A stretch of 64,000 nt of DNA, taken from assembly GCA_963169105.1 (NCBI GenBank), contig OY720639.1:94438559-94502558 (forward strand). Direction: 5' to 3'. The translations under genes were made by a program, and so were the position numbers. Source of the DNA: Ceriagrion tenellum (Eukaryota; Arthropoda; Insecta; Odonata; Coenagrionidae). How positions within the stretch are numbered: position 1 is the stretch's first letter; every line of letters starts with the position of its first letter. The notes beneath the pieces were generated by a model, which saw nothing but the letters and a program-made list of their open reading frames with translations, did no database searches and was not told the origin of the DNA. Shown piece by piece: positions 36,270 through 47,982 of the stretch.

Positions 36270-36405
36270 ATATCTGGTAATCTTTGGGTTCTGCGAGTAT
36301 TTTTTGTAGTATTCTTGCGACAGTTTCGCCGTGCTCTCCTACCGGCTTCGTCGGGCTTTTTAAAGAACAATGGTCTTCTTTTTTCTAAATAAACAAATTC
36401 GACAG
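36270..36405 (-). repeat. PLE inverted arm, left, with hammerhead-like core
   Basis: The arm is 136 bp and is the reverse complement of 36936-37071 with only about five differences by eye. Read on the minus strand it holds CCGACGA, an extra A, a GCCG/CGGC stem with an 11-nt loop, then GAAACTGTCGC (minus-strand reading of 36317-36355). It ends abruptly at ATATCTGGT on the outside. Confidence 0.85.
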
Positions 36406-36898
36406 AAACCCATAGAGGTAGAGACTCCTAAACCTCTGGGATATGTTATGCTACCATACATTGCGGGTACCACTGATCGCATACGCAGAATTATGAGAAG
36501 GCATAACGTCATCACAAGATACAACACTACCTCCAGAGTTCAAGACCATTTACGAGGAGAAAAAGATCCATTACATCCTACAATGTATGAGGGTGTGTAC
36601 GAACTTTTCTGCAGCTGCGGTATAACATACGTGGGCCAAACTAAAAGATCTATAGGATGAAGATTAAAAGAACATGAACGAGCAATCCGGAAGAAAGACT
36701 GCTATCATTCTGCTGTGGCTGAGCACACTACGTTAGAAGAAGGTCACGCCTTTAACATCGAGGCTTCAAAAGTCTTACACAAAGAAAGCAGTTACTTTCC
36801 GCGGCTTATAAGGGAGGAAATTGAAATTGAAAAGAGCCCCAAAAATGTAAATAGAGAGGATGGCTATAAACTCCCTTATATATGGATCCCTTCTTTGG
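36398..36898 (+). pseudogene. Penelope-like element C-terminus: RT tail and GIY-YIG endonuclease
   Basis: The frame encodes LGYVMLPYIAGTTDRI (the linker that follows the RT in PLEs), then GVYELFCSCGITYVGQTKRS, a GIY-YIG nuclease start with the PLE-typical C-x-C pair and YVG. A TGA at about 36658 interrupts the frame where R is expected, and RLKEHERAIRK, HSAVAEHT and REEIEIEK follow in the same frame. This nuclease normally nicks the target for retrotransposition. The RT palm is missing, so only the last third of the protein remains, held between inverted arms. Confidence 0.9.
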
Positions 36899-36935
36899 AA
36901 TTACTTTTTATTTTTATCAATTCTAAATTCATCAA

Positions 36936-37071
36936 CTGCCGAATTTGTTTATTTAGAAAAAAGAAGATCATTGTTGTTTAAAAAGCCCGACGAAGCCGGC
37001 AGGAGAGCACGGCGAAACTGTCGCAAGAATAATACAAAAAATACTCGCAGAACCCAAAGATTACCAGATAT
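36936..37071 (+). repeat. PLE inverted arm, right, with hammerhead-like core
   Basis: On the plus strand: CCCGACGA, an extra A, GCCG, loop, CGGC, then GAAACTGTC (about 36986-37022). If the C after CC is a decayed T, the first word is CTGACGA. The opposite arm is 36270-36405, of equal length. In PLEs, terminal repeats can be direct or inverted, and hammerhead motifs are known from PLE terminal repeats; the base differences from the canonical core are noted under findings. Confidence 0.85.
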
Positions 37072-38180
37072 TACCTAGTTTGAGGTCTTCCTTAACCTCT
37101 AGTCATTCAGGTGATATTTCATCTTAGTATTAGATGTGGACTTTTATATTTATCAAATGCATTTTCTTTATTAATTGGCGTATAAAGAAAATATAATTTT
37201 CAAGACACACACTGATCCACATCCAACCTCATCTTAAGTTCCCCAACCTTGGCCGAACCCATATCACCATAACTGATACGGCACCTGGTGTAAAAATGGC
37301 CTTGATTTACCAACTGCTATTTCAGTCCACAGCCCTCCTCTCACGGATGGAAAAAAAGATTGGCAGAACATCCCCATGATTAATCCAATTTTCGCGGTTA
37401 TGGGATTTCTCTGGCCGAAAGAAGGCAAAAGCCTCGTATGAATCCTCTAAGGTCCTCCGTCGGATAAAGGGACCACCATATTGGGTCCATCCGCTCCCAT
37501 GGGAGGGCCTCAGCTTCGATTACCTTCTATGCTCTTTTCCGTTCATGCCCTTTCCCTCTCTCTCTACCATCTCGTCTCCTTTCTGCTACCCGATATCTCC
37601 TCATTTATTCCCTCCTCCACTTCTTTCATTTCGGCGTTCTAATCATCATTTTGATCATAAAATTCGGATGAATGACACGCTCAACCAAAACCGACGTCAC
37701 TACTCCCACGGGGAGCCCAGATCCATGGCAAATAATCTCCATTATGCGACTCTCATCTAGTGTCAAAAAATAACCTTTCCGTTTGAGGGATTGATTTGTT
37801 GGGTCCTCATTTCGAGTCTTCCGCCGTGACTCTCCACAAAGCCGCATTCGTTAAGAAGAAGTCAATCTCCGTTACGATGGGGTCGCAAGGGACGATTCAA
37901 GAAATGATCATCCCCTAAAAATTGGTAGTGCTAGCTGATATCGAGGTCTTACGGGGAACTCTTTGAAAGATGTATCTCGAACTCGGCGGTGGGTTTAACT
38001 TCCCTAAGTCAGCTAGGATAAATGACTGCGCAACGGAAGTACAGTCGTAATTTAAAAGGTAGCTCATATTCTTGGGGATAACTTAGTGGAACATATTCAT
38101 GCTTGAAGCCCTTATAGCCCGTTCATTAACCGACGCAGATGCATCCAAAAGAGCTGTGAAATCCAGCCGTTCGTTTTAAA
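37072..38180. other. No gene; C/T-rich patch 37.5-37.65 kb
   Basis: Moderately GC-rich, unrecognised. Confidence 0.45.
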
Positions 38181-38470
38181 ACTGAGATCGAGTTGGTGTG
38201 GTAACTACAGTACTGGCTAGCCATACGTTCGGGTTCGAATCCCTGCAGAGGAAGATGTTTTTCAGAGAAAACCCGATCCCTACTTGAGTGTCTTTCGGAG
38301 GGCACTTTAAGTGCAGTACTCCGTCCGTCGGATGAGACGTTAAACCGCGGTCCCCTTGGCGCCTTTCGTTAAGAGCAGGCTTAAGTCGACACCGGGTTTC
38401 TCTCCACCCTTCCTCCCTTACCTGTACGTTATGCCGCAAATGACCTTATCTGTCGGTCACCTCCCCAAAT
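38181..38470 (+). mobile_element. tRNA-derived SINE with conserved central domain, family S2
   Basis: A tRNA-like head at about 38188-38255 has an A-box-like TGGTGTGGTAACTAC and a good B box GGTTCGAATCCC. Next come CCGATCCCTACTTGAGTGTC and the block CGGATGAGACGTTAAACCG (38329-38347), followed by GGTCCCC and CGTTAAGAGCAGG. I recognise the GGATGAGACGTTAAACCG block as one shared by SINEs of widely separated animals, a conserved SINE superfamily domain, though I cannot fix which named superfamily. The acceptor stem does not form, so it is not a tRNA gene. Confidence 0.75.
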
Positions 38471-41400
38471 ATTCAATCCATCCAATATTGTTTGAAATGT
38501 GTACTGGGAACATGAGATACATCTATCGGCTGCGTTAATGCTCTCATAACTTATTTTACCGTGGAATACTGATGAAATATATTTCACGGATAACGAAGAT
38601 AGTGGACTAGAAATGAGCAACTTAAAAGGTTTGACTGCGTGACAAAATAATTATTCATCCACACATACCGAATTTATTACTTCACCGTTTTTGGAATGCG
38701 CATAAATAAATATATACATTAATATCGCCCAGTTGCAGGAGAATAGACCAAACAGAAGACGCTATAGCTTCTGAGAAATTAGAAATAAGTATGATGATTC
38801 TAGCGACTCGAATTGTGCGATGAATCAATTAATTTATTTCCATCGATAAATATGGCTACAACATTTGTTTGGTTTGAAAATTAACTGACCAACGTTATCC
38901 AGTAAATGCGGTCAGTGTATACATAAAAAAAACTTTTATTATAACGCGATAAGGCTAATAGCTGAATGAAACTCACAGTAATTGTCAATTCCGTCCGTAA
39001 ATATCCATGCAATCGGCAATTTAACTTATTGGTATTTAATTTTTTAAATCCTAAATCGTAACTCACTGCACTTCAAAAAATCGTCTACGTCACTCTACCG
39101 TATGAAAAACTAATTTCATTTTTAAACAAAATACTTTTGGTTAAATTCTCCGTATTTTTTGTAAATAGCCTGATTATTTCCGAAGGATATTCTACGGTTT
39201 TATCGCCCCTTCAGGCACAGACGATGAACCTCATTAACCCTATCATAATTTTTATCGTTAGTTTTTGCACCAGTGAAGATAAATACCATAAATTATGGGT
39301 TTTTCCTGCAGCTATAATTTCCGATTCTACAAATTCAGTGGAAGGAACTCGATTTCGTCATGATTTCATAACCATTTTCAGTACTGAATACTAATTTGGA
39401 TGAGATACAATAAAAAAGCCTCTTCATTTTAAAATACCCAAAATTTTGCTTCGACCAGACGGATCATAGAAACCTACTCGACCGTGGAAATCTAGAGCTA
39501 TTATCAGGAACAGATTCAAATTCGTACAAACGCAGTCATGCATAGATGATCAGTCCTTTTATTTTCTCCGCAAGCACATCTTAATTCCCGGCAGTTCCCC
39601 GAGCCTCACTCTATTTTCATGAGTGACTGAATATCATCTCTGAGGGAAAGGAAGAAATCAATACTTTAAGGAGAACGAAGATAGTCTGTAATACAGAGAG
39701 AAGTTATGCGCCAGAACTTTAAAACATCGCTTCATTCAAAACAGCGTTGTGGGAAATGTGCTTAGTTCTAATTACTCAAAGAGTTAAGGAGTAAGCGGAC
39801 CATGATTCCGGTCTCTTTTTTACGTTTTTTTAAAGATAAAAAGATCTTCGAAAGGTTAACGAGGATTTTTAAAGCTAAATCAAATATTTCTATCGCCTCA
39901 ATCTCCTCCCGCATTAATGAGGACGCTAAATCAATTAATGCACTCTTTCATCTCACCCTTGCCAATTATTCCCACATCTCAAGGTCCAGCTTTCTTCCTA
40001 CCCTTAGTTTTCTCTAATTGTTGTCATCACGTCGTCATCGCCTCCTTGATTTTCACATCTTTGTAATCTGCATGTCTTCTTTTTCTCTCGATTTTTGCAA
40101 TCTTAAAATATCCCATCGCGTTTAGGACCATTACTTATTCTCACTTCTTTCCTCGCTCTCCCCATAGTTCTTCTTTCTTTCGCTATGTTATCTCCTCCTC
40201 TCTTTCATTCAGGTTTATTTTTTTCCTCTCTTCCTTATGCCGGTAGCCCTTTAAGGTGGATCAAGCTTGACAATGTGAGTCAATACAAATCCTAAATAAC
40301 ATATTTATGCATGTTCATTTTGAAATATCCTCCAATCGCTGATGATATGGGTTACCTATTGAAAATCAAAAGTAAGGTACAAAATATGCAGATAATTCCA
40401 TGATTATATTTTTTACAACCACATTTGTCCAGATTAGGAGACGACTGCAGCGCCATCTGCATGAGACTATTGAAATTTGACTTCAATTACGGCAGTAATA
40501 CGCCAAAACTGTTTTTAAATAGGCAGTAAGATGCCTATATTTATATTTAATCGATGTTCCAGGACTGTTAGCTTCTTACAAAAAGTTTTAATAAAAAGCT
40601 TGAATATGCTTTCCCGTGCAAATAGTCGTTTTTCTGCTGTAATAAAAGTTATTTATATTAGGGTCTACATTCAAATTTCATCTTAAAAGGCTGAATAACA
40701 GTAAAAATACCCCGGAAATCCAATTTTATTTTCGTCTCAGTTTATAAAACGAACTTCAAAGATGCTATATTCAAGCATTCATATAGTGGAACGTGGTCCT
40801 GAGCTTTTTTATCAATATTCTAAGATAGTTTTATCCTGTTTGGTCCCTCATTATCGCCATATCTATCATTGCTTTCTTCATCTCTTGAAAATACAAACCA
40901 TTCGGCCAAGAACTGGTTTTGTGAGTTAACATTTGTCTACCCTCATTACGTGTACGAATATCTAAACTCTTTCTGAATTAATCTTTATAAACTAAACTCT
41001 CCATTTCCTAATCGTCCCTGATAAATTTTCGTCCTCTCATTTTTATAGAGGCCATTATCTTTTCTCTTTCTCCTGGTTGCTACTGGTTTTAATATTTTAC
41101 ATTGTATCAATTTTCGCATTCATTCTACATCTAACCTTCAGAAATGTGAAGTTATATGTTGATAAGGATAAAAATCAAAGGACGAAATTATTTATTTTAA
41201 TTAAAATGATCAGTTACTCACAAGTTACTTTCCAATATACCTAGCTAGATCACATTTTAATTTCCAGATAAGTATTGAGGATAACAATCAATATAATTAA
41301 ATCCATGAAGTTCATGTTGATAGCTATCTTATTGGACCGATATCTTCCGATTCTCACCCAAAAATACTCCCCGTCACATTATTACCCCCTAGCTAGTACA

Positions 41401-42534
41401 TTTCTTTCGTGGCTGAATGGATAAGAGAAATAGAGTTTACGTGTTAGGAATCACATCATAGTGTGCCATTAAATCGCCAGATGTTATGGCACATTGTGGA
41501 TTTTTGAGGCTCAATTTATACCATATTTAGCCTAATCACCAGTTGTTATATTTCTCAATTAGTGGTATTAATAATCTCGAGGTTTACAAGTCATTACAGA
41601 GACGTAGGCACCATCACCTGTTCAGCAAGGTAAGCGAATGCATTACTTTGAATCATGCTATACCCTCCACTCCAAATTCTCGACATCTACCAACCTAAAA
41701 TTTCTGCTTAATGAAGTCTTAAAAACTGAGAAGGGATTTTGTAATACTAATAGCTCGGATATTTGATACGAAGTCATTATCTTAAGATTAACTTTACTAA
41801 TTTACAGTCAGAATCTAAGACGGTCTTTACTGCCTCTTACGAACACCAAGAACATTCGTACCTATAGCAACTAGAGATCGAAATATTTATGTGAAAGAGC
41901 TATAACTACAAGAATTCGAACCTGGGCCCTCGGAAAAGAAGATCGCTGGACCTAACCTGCGATGAATATTTTACGTTGTCTTTTGCAGACCAAAGCAACA
42001 ATCACCAGCATTTAAAACAATTTTTTTTAGTTCTGAATATAGTGGATTGGAATAATTTTGCAACCACACCCCTCTGATGCAATTAAAAATTCTGCTACCC
42101 GGGAATATTGTAATGAAATTCGGTCATTTTCGACGTGAAAATATTCTATGCGTCCAGTCATACCTGTTCCCAGTCCTTAAGTTTCTCCATCTCTAAGACC
42201 ATACAGTGTGTAATTCATTGGCTACAATGGAACGATTTCATATCATGAAATGTTAATCTATAACTCGGCCACCTCCAACCAAACCGTTTTCATCGAATTT
42301 ACCACTAAACTAAGTTGGACAATGTCGAGTCCTGAACGCGGAAGGATGTATCTTACGCAGTGACGTAGCCGGGCAGTGAAATTCACCGGGTCAGACCTCC
42401 ATCCCAAAAATTTAAAAGGGTACTAAGGGAGAAAGTTATATTAGCGATTGTTACAGTTGGTATTTCATTCATTTATTCTTCTGCTTGAGCAAATTATTAA
42501 TTGAAATTTTTTTCAAAAGTTCTGCAAAGAGTCA
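38471..42534. other. AT-rich DNA, nothing firmly recognised
   Basis: A weak tRNA-like stretch lies on the minus strand at about 41905-41965 (B-box-like AGGTTCGAATTCT with GGTTAGGTCC upstream). Otherwise no gene or repeat partner seen in this 4-kb stretch. Confidence 0.45.
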
Positions 42535-42800
42535 GATTCAAAAAGGAGTCAAATGAAAACTCCGTGAAGGAGAGACCAACTTACAGGACGACAGCGGCCA
42601 CAGCGGCCGAAGGAAAAAAATATTGGAAGGAAAAATAAATGGGAAGAATAAAAGGAAGGCCAATACAGGCAATAAGAAAAACATGAAGGACGCAAAAGTA
42701 ACTATTTTGTTGGAATGAAGCGGTAAGCAGACAGGAGATTTAAGATGACTGCTATAGCAAACCAATCTTCGGATTGATGACGGCTGATGATGATTTTTGT
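42535..42800 (+). pseudogene. RTE-like LINE 3' end
   Basis: The plus strand retains YWKEK, GRIKGRPIQAIRK and the terminal words ACCAATCTTCGGATTGATGA, then CTGATGATGAT, which correspond to the 3' end of the long LINE at 22.93 kb. RTE elements characteristically end in short tandem repeats such as TGA units. Stops throughout. Confidence 0.7.
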
Positions 42801-42928
42801 ACATTTCTAGGGTGAATAACTGCCTTCTATTTTAATTTGGACGTTTTTAAAGCTAAAATCTTTTATAAATTTTCAATCATTGCATTGAAAATGATGTGGT
42901 ACGAAGTCACTCGCACGGGTGAATATGC

Positions 42929-43103
42929 ACCACAGTTGAAATTCACCATGAAAAAATCAATTGACTTGACTGGGATTCGAACCCGGGTCTCCCAATTGCC
43001 GGTCAGGTGTGTTAGCCAGTTACACCTGACCGGCAATTGGGAGATTCGGGTTCGAATCCCGGTCAATTCAAATGATTTTTTCATGGCGAATTTCAACCCT
43101 GGT
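42929..43103. mobile_element. Head-to-head pair of S1 SINE heads forming a long hairpin
   Basis: The left arm 42929-43010 and right arm 43021-43103 are nearly perfect inverted copies with a 10-bp loop. Each arm holds a B box (GGTTCGAATCCC on the plus strand; the reverse complement in the left arm) and the words GGTCAATTCAAATGATTTTTT (right arm, in two pieces) and GGCGAATTTC, as in the S1 SINE at 18.9 kb. The tRNA 5' halves meet at the centre (TTAGCCAGTTACACC). Frames translating as LTGIRTR on both strands are by-products of the B box and not genes. Confidence 0.8.
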
Positions 43104-43199
43104 CTAAAATTAAATATAGGTTGCTATAATAGCACTCTATTACGTCAAAGCACGCACATTTGCTCCTAATTATTATAAAAAAATTAACCTCCTTTGCAA

Positions 43200-44050
43200 G
43201 CCGCTCACACGCAACATGGACACTTCACTAACCCACCCCTTACGAAATCCAAGCTACGTCGGTGGCTTATGGTAAATACATACATTTTCCAACTCCCCCA
43301 ACTTTCGGCCGCGCCAGGCATTTCACGGCAAAGGAAGCGGAAGAAAGGGACTGCGGGCAGGAGAAAGGACGACGCAGGACGCTGGGGCGAGGAGAGGAAA
43401 GAGAGAAAAAAGGGCGAAAAAGGGGATAAAAAGGAATATAGAGAGAGAGGAGGATCGGGACGGGGAGAGGGAGGTGTATTCGGCGGTGGGGAGGCAAGGA
43501 CGGGCCGCCGAACTGCCGGCCGGCCGGTCGGTCGGCCGAAAGAAATCGATCCTGGCCAGCAGTCGTCCTTCGGTGTCGACCAAGCGATAGCTATCGACCG
43601 ATTGCTTCAATAGGGTACAAGGAGGGAGGGAGAGGGAGGAGGGAGAAGGAGGCGGGTGTGGATGTGATGCCGGCGCCGTGGGGTGCGGTGCGGTGTTGAG
43701 TGTGTGTATGTGTTTGGATGTGGAAACGGACAGAAGAGAGGGTCGGAATATAGGGAGAAAAAGGACTGTATAGGTGGAGGAGACGGAAAAAGGGACGGGG
43801 AAGGTCAATAGAAAAGGGGGCGTGTGCAGAGGAGGAGGGGATATAGGGCGGGTAGGGGACGGACTTTGAAGGATGAAATAGTGGAGAGGCGGGAGATGAA
43901 ACTGATAAGATTCGACGGATTGGTATATCGATAGAAAAATCGTGCCGGAGAAATGAATACTCACCCACCGTCACCCAACCCCCCCAAACACTCCCAAGGT
44001 CCCCATAGAACGTGTGACGCGTGGAATTTGCTCTCGCGAGAGCATCAGGA
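43200..44050. other. GC-rich, G/A-rich island
   Basis: Strong purine bias on the plus strand, with CGGCCGGNCGG words and a (TG)n patch near 43.7 kb. Minus-strand frames of 160 and 213 codons are serine/proline-rich and composition-driven. It could be a regulatory CpG-type island; no gene called. Confidence 0.35.
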
Positions 44051-45600
44051 CAGATGAAATAGACGGAAAGCAAACGGTTGTAGCTATCGCGTGGAGAAAA
44101 ATCGCTCGTTCCTTCATTGATTTACGCGTTTTCAGGCTAAAAACAATATTCATGCGACGCAGCAATGCCCAAGAGCATGAGGATTTGTACGTAAATTAAA
44201 AGAATTTTTAGAACTGATCCCCGTATAAAACCTTTCGAGACATGCGTGGCATTATGAAGTGCTGCGAATGATCGGGAGTCGAGGATGCACGGCAAGGAAA
44301 ATAATATTGATTCGCCCTAATGATTTAAAAAAATTACAATATATTGCGACGAAAATTAATGTATAGCTGTTACTTTAAATAAAAAAACATGAAAATGTAA
44401 CTGAAACTTATTAACTATTTTATACCAGTTTCTTTTCCATGGTAGGCATACGTCATCAATCTGTCTCCACAAATATTTGGAGTCTACATAAAGTAAACAT
44501 AAATAAAAACGTACATTTCTGCTGTATAAATTAAATATAAATAAAAGTGTTTATAAACCAATACAGCGAATGAAACATTAGGTTCGTCAATTGAATAGCT
44601 TTTGACATTATGCCACTATTTTATTACTCCAGTAATATTAATCATAAAACAACTTAGATTACCTTAAATAGTAAATATAATGACACAGAGTTAGATTTTT
44701 CCCAGAAAATTCACGGTTTGCCGCAACTTTAAATACCAGAAAGAGGCCGGTCTTTCATTCATGTCAAAACTCATTCATCACTTCGATATCGACATAGTTC
44801 TCGACTCCCACGACAAAAAGCAGAAGCCCATTCAAAATTATCTTCTATGCTAGAAAATTATCTTAAATCCAGATATCTGGTTACACGAGTTTTCTCGTAG
44901 GTTAATGCACGAGTGGGCACCAGTTACCTCCTCGCAACTCCTTTGCGCATTTTTTAAAACTCTTTACGAATCCAAGCCGCGAACGAAAAGATAAAAGATT
45001 TGAGACGTGTGCTTATGAGACCTGATACTTATCCGACGTACTTGTAGGTATTCTCCGCTGGAGCAGTCTCTTCTTGCTGGTTAGGAAATTCATTAAAGCA
45101 AAAGCTACACTTTTCAGCCCCATTTGAGGTCATTACGGAGAATCTGACCTGATGGAGAACCCAAGATGAATTCTCGCATCGAAATTACGGTTGACAGAGA
45201 AAAAAAGCGTAATTATTGAGTAATCCTATCAGGCATAGTGTAAGTGCTGAAATTTGACGGTATTTTAAATATCAGTTAGATAAATAAATTAAACTCAAAA
45301 GAGAGATTTTCTTCAATCAACGCATATGCGATGGGCCGATAAGGACCAAATCCCTTCATCTCCACTAATTGGATAGATGGAGACATCGATTTATCACCAA
45401 ATAAGTAGTATTTAAACTCATGTCTACAGCGTAATATGGTATCATCTCGGATGTTTTTCAAACTAATCCACATTGTATTTAACAATTATGACAATGCACC
45501 ATCAAATATTAGATCAAATATCAATAAGTGAGTATTGGCGACATCTCATTTGAGTCAAATTAATTGATTGAGGCGGTACGCTGCGGAACAAGAAAGTATA
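44051..45600. other. Nothing recognised
   Basis: AT-rich; no feature seen. Confidence 0.5.
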
Positions 45601-45604
45601 ACTC

Positions 45605-45785
45605 ATAATGAAAACGCTATCAATTCCAATAAGTTAATTATAACCGTCAACCGGTTTCGACGGCCATAGCGTCATTCTCAAGACTAACGGTTGTCTTTTT
45701 AGTATTAAAAATGACGCTATAGCCGTTGAAACTGGTTGACAGCAATAAAAATCTAAGTGGAAGTGTAAATCGTTTTCATAATATT
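45605..45785. mobile_element. Foldback element with hammerhead-like core (family c)
   Basis: Left arm about 45605-45675 and right arm about 45710-45785 are inverted. Minus-strand reading of the left arm: TTGAGAA, T, a GACG/CGTC stem with loop CTATGGC, then GAAACCGGTTGAC. Right arm (plus): TGACGCTATAGCCGTTGAAACTGGTTGAC in the same register, with CpG-type decay. The CTGANGA word is degraded in both. Confidence 0.6.
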
Positions 45786-46270
45786 TTATCTTATTCAAGG
45801 TTTTCAATTAAACGACGAAGAACTATAAACGGAAATGACGCAGCAATGCAATAGATTGTCAAATAAAAATAAGTCAATGTTCTAACAATAACTTAAGTTT
45901 TCTATTTTAACCCACTGCAGGATAATTGAGGATGCTTTCAATTTAAAAAAATTGTATTATCCGCACAATAACGATTTACCCACAATACTTTGAGCAATTT
46001 ATTGTCATCATTGAGGCATAATATTATCAAAAATGGCAAAAGAAATGAATTGCTGAAACCATTGGCATTGGTAATAAATTCTTTAATAAGAAGATTTTAT
46101 TAAAATTACTTGCTTCCACAAAGGCCTGCATCTCTTATACCCAGGAAATAATTGCACGAGAATTGTTTTTTAAAATAATATTTTAACTTTGAAAAATTTT
46201 TCTCGTTTGCAAAAAAATAATCAAAGCATTAACAAAGCCAAGGAAAACTTATTTATTCTCAGCGATACAA
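45786..46270. other. Nothing recognised
   Basis: AT-rich. Confidence 0.5.
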
Positions 46271-46900
46271 AATATGCAACCATGGTAGACACTGCCGGAT
46301 CGTTGACAGCGTTACACCCATCTGCTGAAAATGGCACCGCGCGACAACACAAGCGAAGCTCACACTTCCCCGGCTGGAAGAATCAGGCGGTTAATGACGG
46401 GGAAAAAGAAACCAATGAACATCATGATGTGCCCGACGCGTGAGGAGTGGATACTGGGTCCCCTTTCTCCTCCGGTGTATCAGCGCCTCGGGAAAGCGTT
46501 AAAGGCCCCGAGGGGTGTGAGGCGAAGCGTGAGACCGTTCGGCGGCGGAGGACGCCGCTTCCGACCATATCATCCCCTCCATTTCCCCGCACGCTCGTTT
46601 TCGTCAGCTACGGCGAATCCGCAGCCGCCTTCCTCCCTCAAGACCGAACCGATGCGACTAAAGGGCTCTCGCTCGCGGGATTCCGGCGAGACCCCGACTA
46701 ACTCCCGGCGAGTCTGTAATGGGACGGCGGGCGAGAAAGCAAGAGCCAACGACTCCTTCGCCCTCCGCCATCGAAAAAGGGTGGATAGCGTCGGCGAGAA
46801 AGTTGAAAAGCGAGAATCGATAACCTTCCTCCCCAGACTCATTCCACCCCCTCTGAACACCAACCCTCACTAGCCTATCTCTTCCTCTTCCATTGCCCCA
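46271..46900. other. GC-rich island, no gene recognised
   Basis: High CG density (46.45-46.86 kb) in an AT-rich setting. Overlapping frames (180 codons plus, 97 minus) are arginine/proline/serine-rich without a recognisable domain. Confidence 0.35.
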
Positions 46901-46911
46901 CCCCTATGTGA

Positions 46912-46990
46912 CAATATTATATGATAAGAGTTTACATAAAAGGAATTATGGCACATGGCCCTGTGATATGGGTATAATTACTTTATTCAA
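46912..46990 (-). repeat. Extra copy of a segment of the large inverted repeat
   Basis: GAGTTTACATAAAAGGAATTATGG and the following CCTGTGATATGGGTATAATT match 47690-47745 in the same orientation, so the left arm carries this stretch twice. Confidence 0.65.
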
Positions 46991-47582
46991 ACTCTTGAAC
47001 TTTGCGGCCTCTAAGTGAAATTACAATCATAAGTTAAAGATTCAGGTGTGTCGGCTGGAGACAAATATGTAACTTTGTCGGGTTTCGGAGATGTATTCTG
47101 AGAATAAGAAAAAAAATGTTTGGTGGAGGAGTGTCTTGCACTTATGGAAATGTAGAGAATATTTACTGTTTCCCAATTATTCTACAATAACCGATTGATT
47201 GTAATTGTGATAAATTTACAGCTTAAATCCAGTCTCGGCAGTAATTCTGGTAAAAAGCCAGCCTGACTGCCTACTGCAGTCCGCATCTCACATACAAATA
47301 ATAGTAAGAAAAGATAAAATAATGCCTAATTTTCTCTAGGAATAATTTATTTTGAAGAAGGGGGTGTACAACGGCAATAAAACTCAGACAGACGCGATCA
47401 TATCAGGAAAAAACTATAACATTCAAGGTAAATATTCTACCAATCAATCACATATTTTAATATTCACCTTCAAAAAAACTGCTCACAACTTGTAAAAATA
47501 GGTACTAACACAATACCATATAAATGGAAGTGTCTACATCAAGTAAATACGTTCATTTATTTATTGATTTAGAATTTTCCTA

Positions 47583-47735
47583 TAAATATAAAATGTCATT
47601 GAGGTAAAATGTTAACAAACATTTATTGGATCTTACTACTCTCTTGATGCTCTTCAAACCTTGAGGAATCGAATCCCATATATGACAAGAGTATACATAA
47701 AAGGTATTATGGTACTTGGTGGTCCTGTGATAGGG
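47583..47735 (-). pseudogene. Non-LTR RT C-terminal remnant inside inverted arm
   Basis: Minus-strand YVYSCHIWDSIPQGLKSIKR and NKCLLTFYLND fit the common LINE C-terminal pattern (RxxxxWNSLPxxLRxxxSxxxFKxxLxxxL). The inverted counterpart at about 48590-48720 is more decayed. The inverted repeat therefore consists of two opposed copies of one LINE 3' region or its derivative. Confidence 0.5.
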
Positions 47736-47775
47736 TATAATTGAGTTATTTTTATATCTGGTTAACTTTGTTTTT

Positions 47776-47982
47776 TGCACAATGAAAAAATGAGCAGCTT
47801 CCACGGTGAAAATATTTAACACGACCGGTTTTTACAGCATTTTCAGGTGCTGTACCTGAAGATGCTGTAAAAAGCGGAACCGGTCGAATTAAATATTATC
47901 ACAGTGGAAGTTGCTCATTTTTCATAGTGCAGTTATGTTCCATTTCCACTCTATCAGGTCTGAAACTACAGAATATCTATGT
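47776..47982. mobile_element. Foldback element (family d) inserted in the large inverted repeat
   Basis: Left arm 47781-47847, spacer 7 bp, right arm 47855-47925, then a unique tail to about 47982. Plus strand: CTGAAGA (47856-47862), then TGCTGTAAAAAGC, then GGAACCGGTC with the palindrome ACCGGT at 47879-47884. In the minus reading of the left arm the words are CTGAAAA and AAACCGGTC. The opposite arm of the large repeat lacks this DNA, so it is a discrete insertion. The word TGTTTTT on both sides may be a target duplication. Confidence 0.75.

Noticed and set aside
38188..38258. Functional tRNA gene
   Set aside because: Good B box but no acceptor stem; a SINE core domain follows.
42837..43169. 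110-codon frame with LTGIRTR-type sequence
   Set aside because: This peptide is the translation of a tRNA-derived SINE B box, present on both strands of the palindrome; not a protein gene.
43323..43964. 213-codon minus-strand frame
   Set aside because: Mirror of a G/A-rich island; low-complexity serine/proline sequence that overlaps other similar frames.
46331..46873. 180-codon plus-strand frame in a GC-rich island
   Set aside because: Composition-driven, overlapped by frames in other phases and on the other strand; no recognisable domain.
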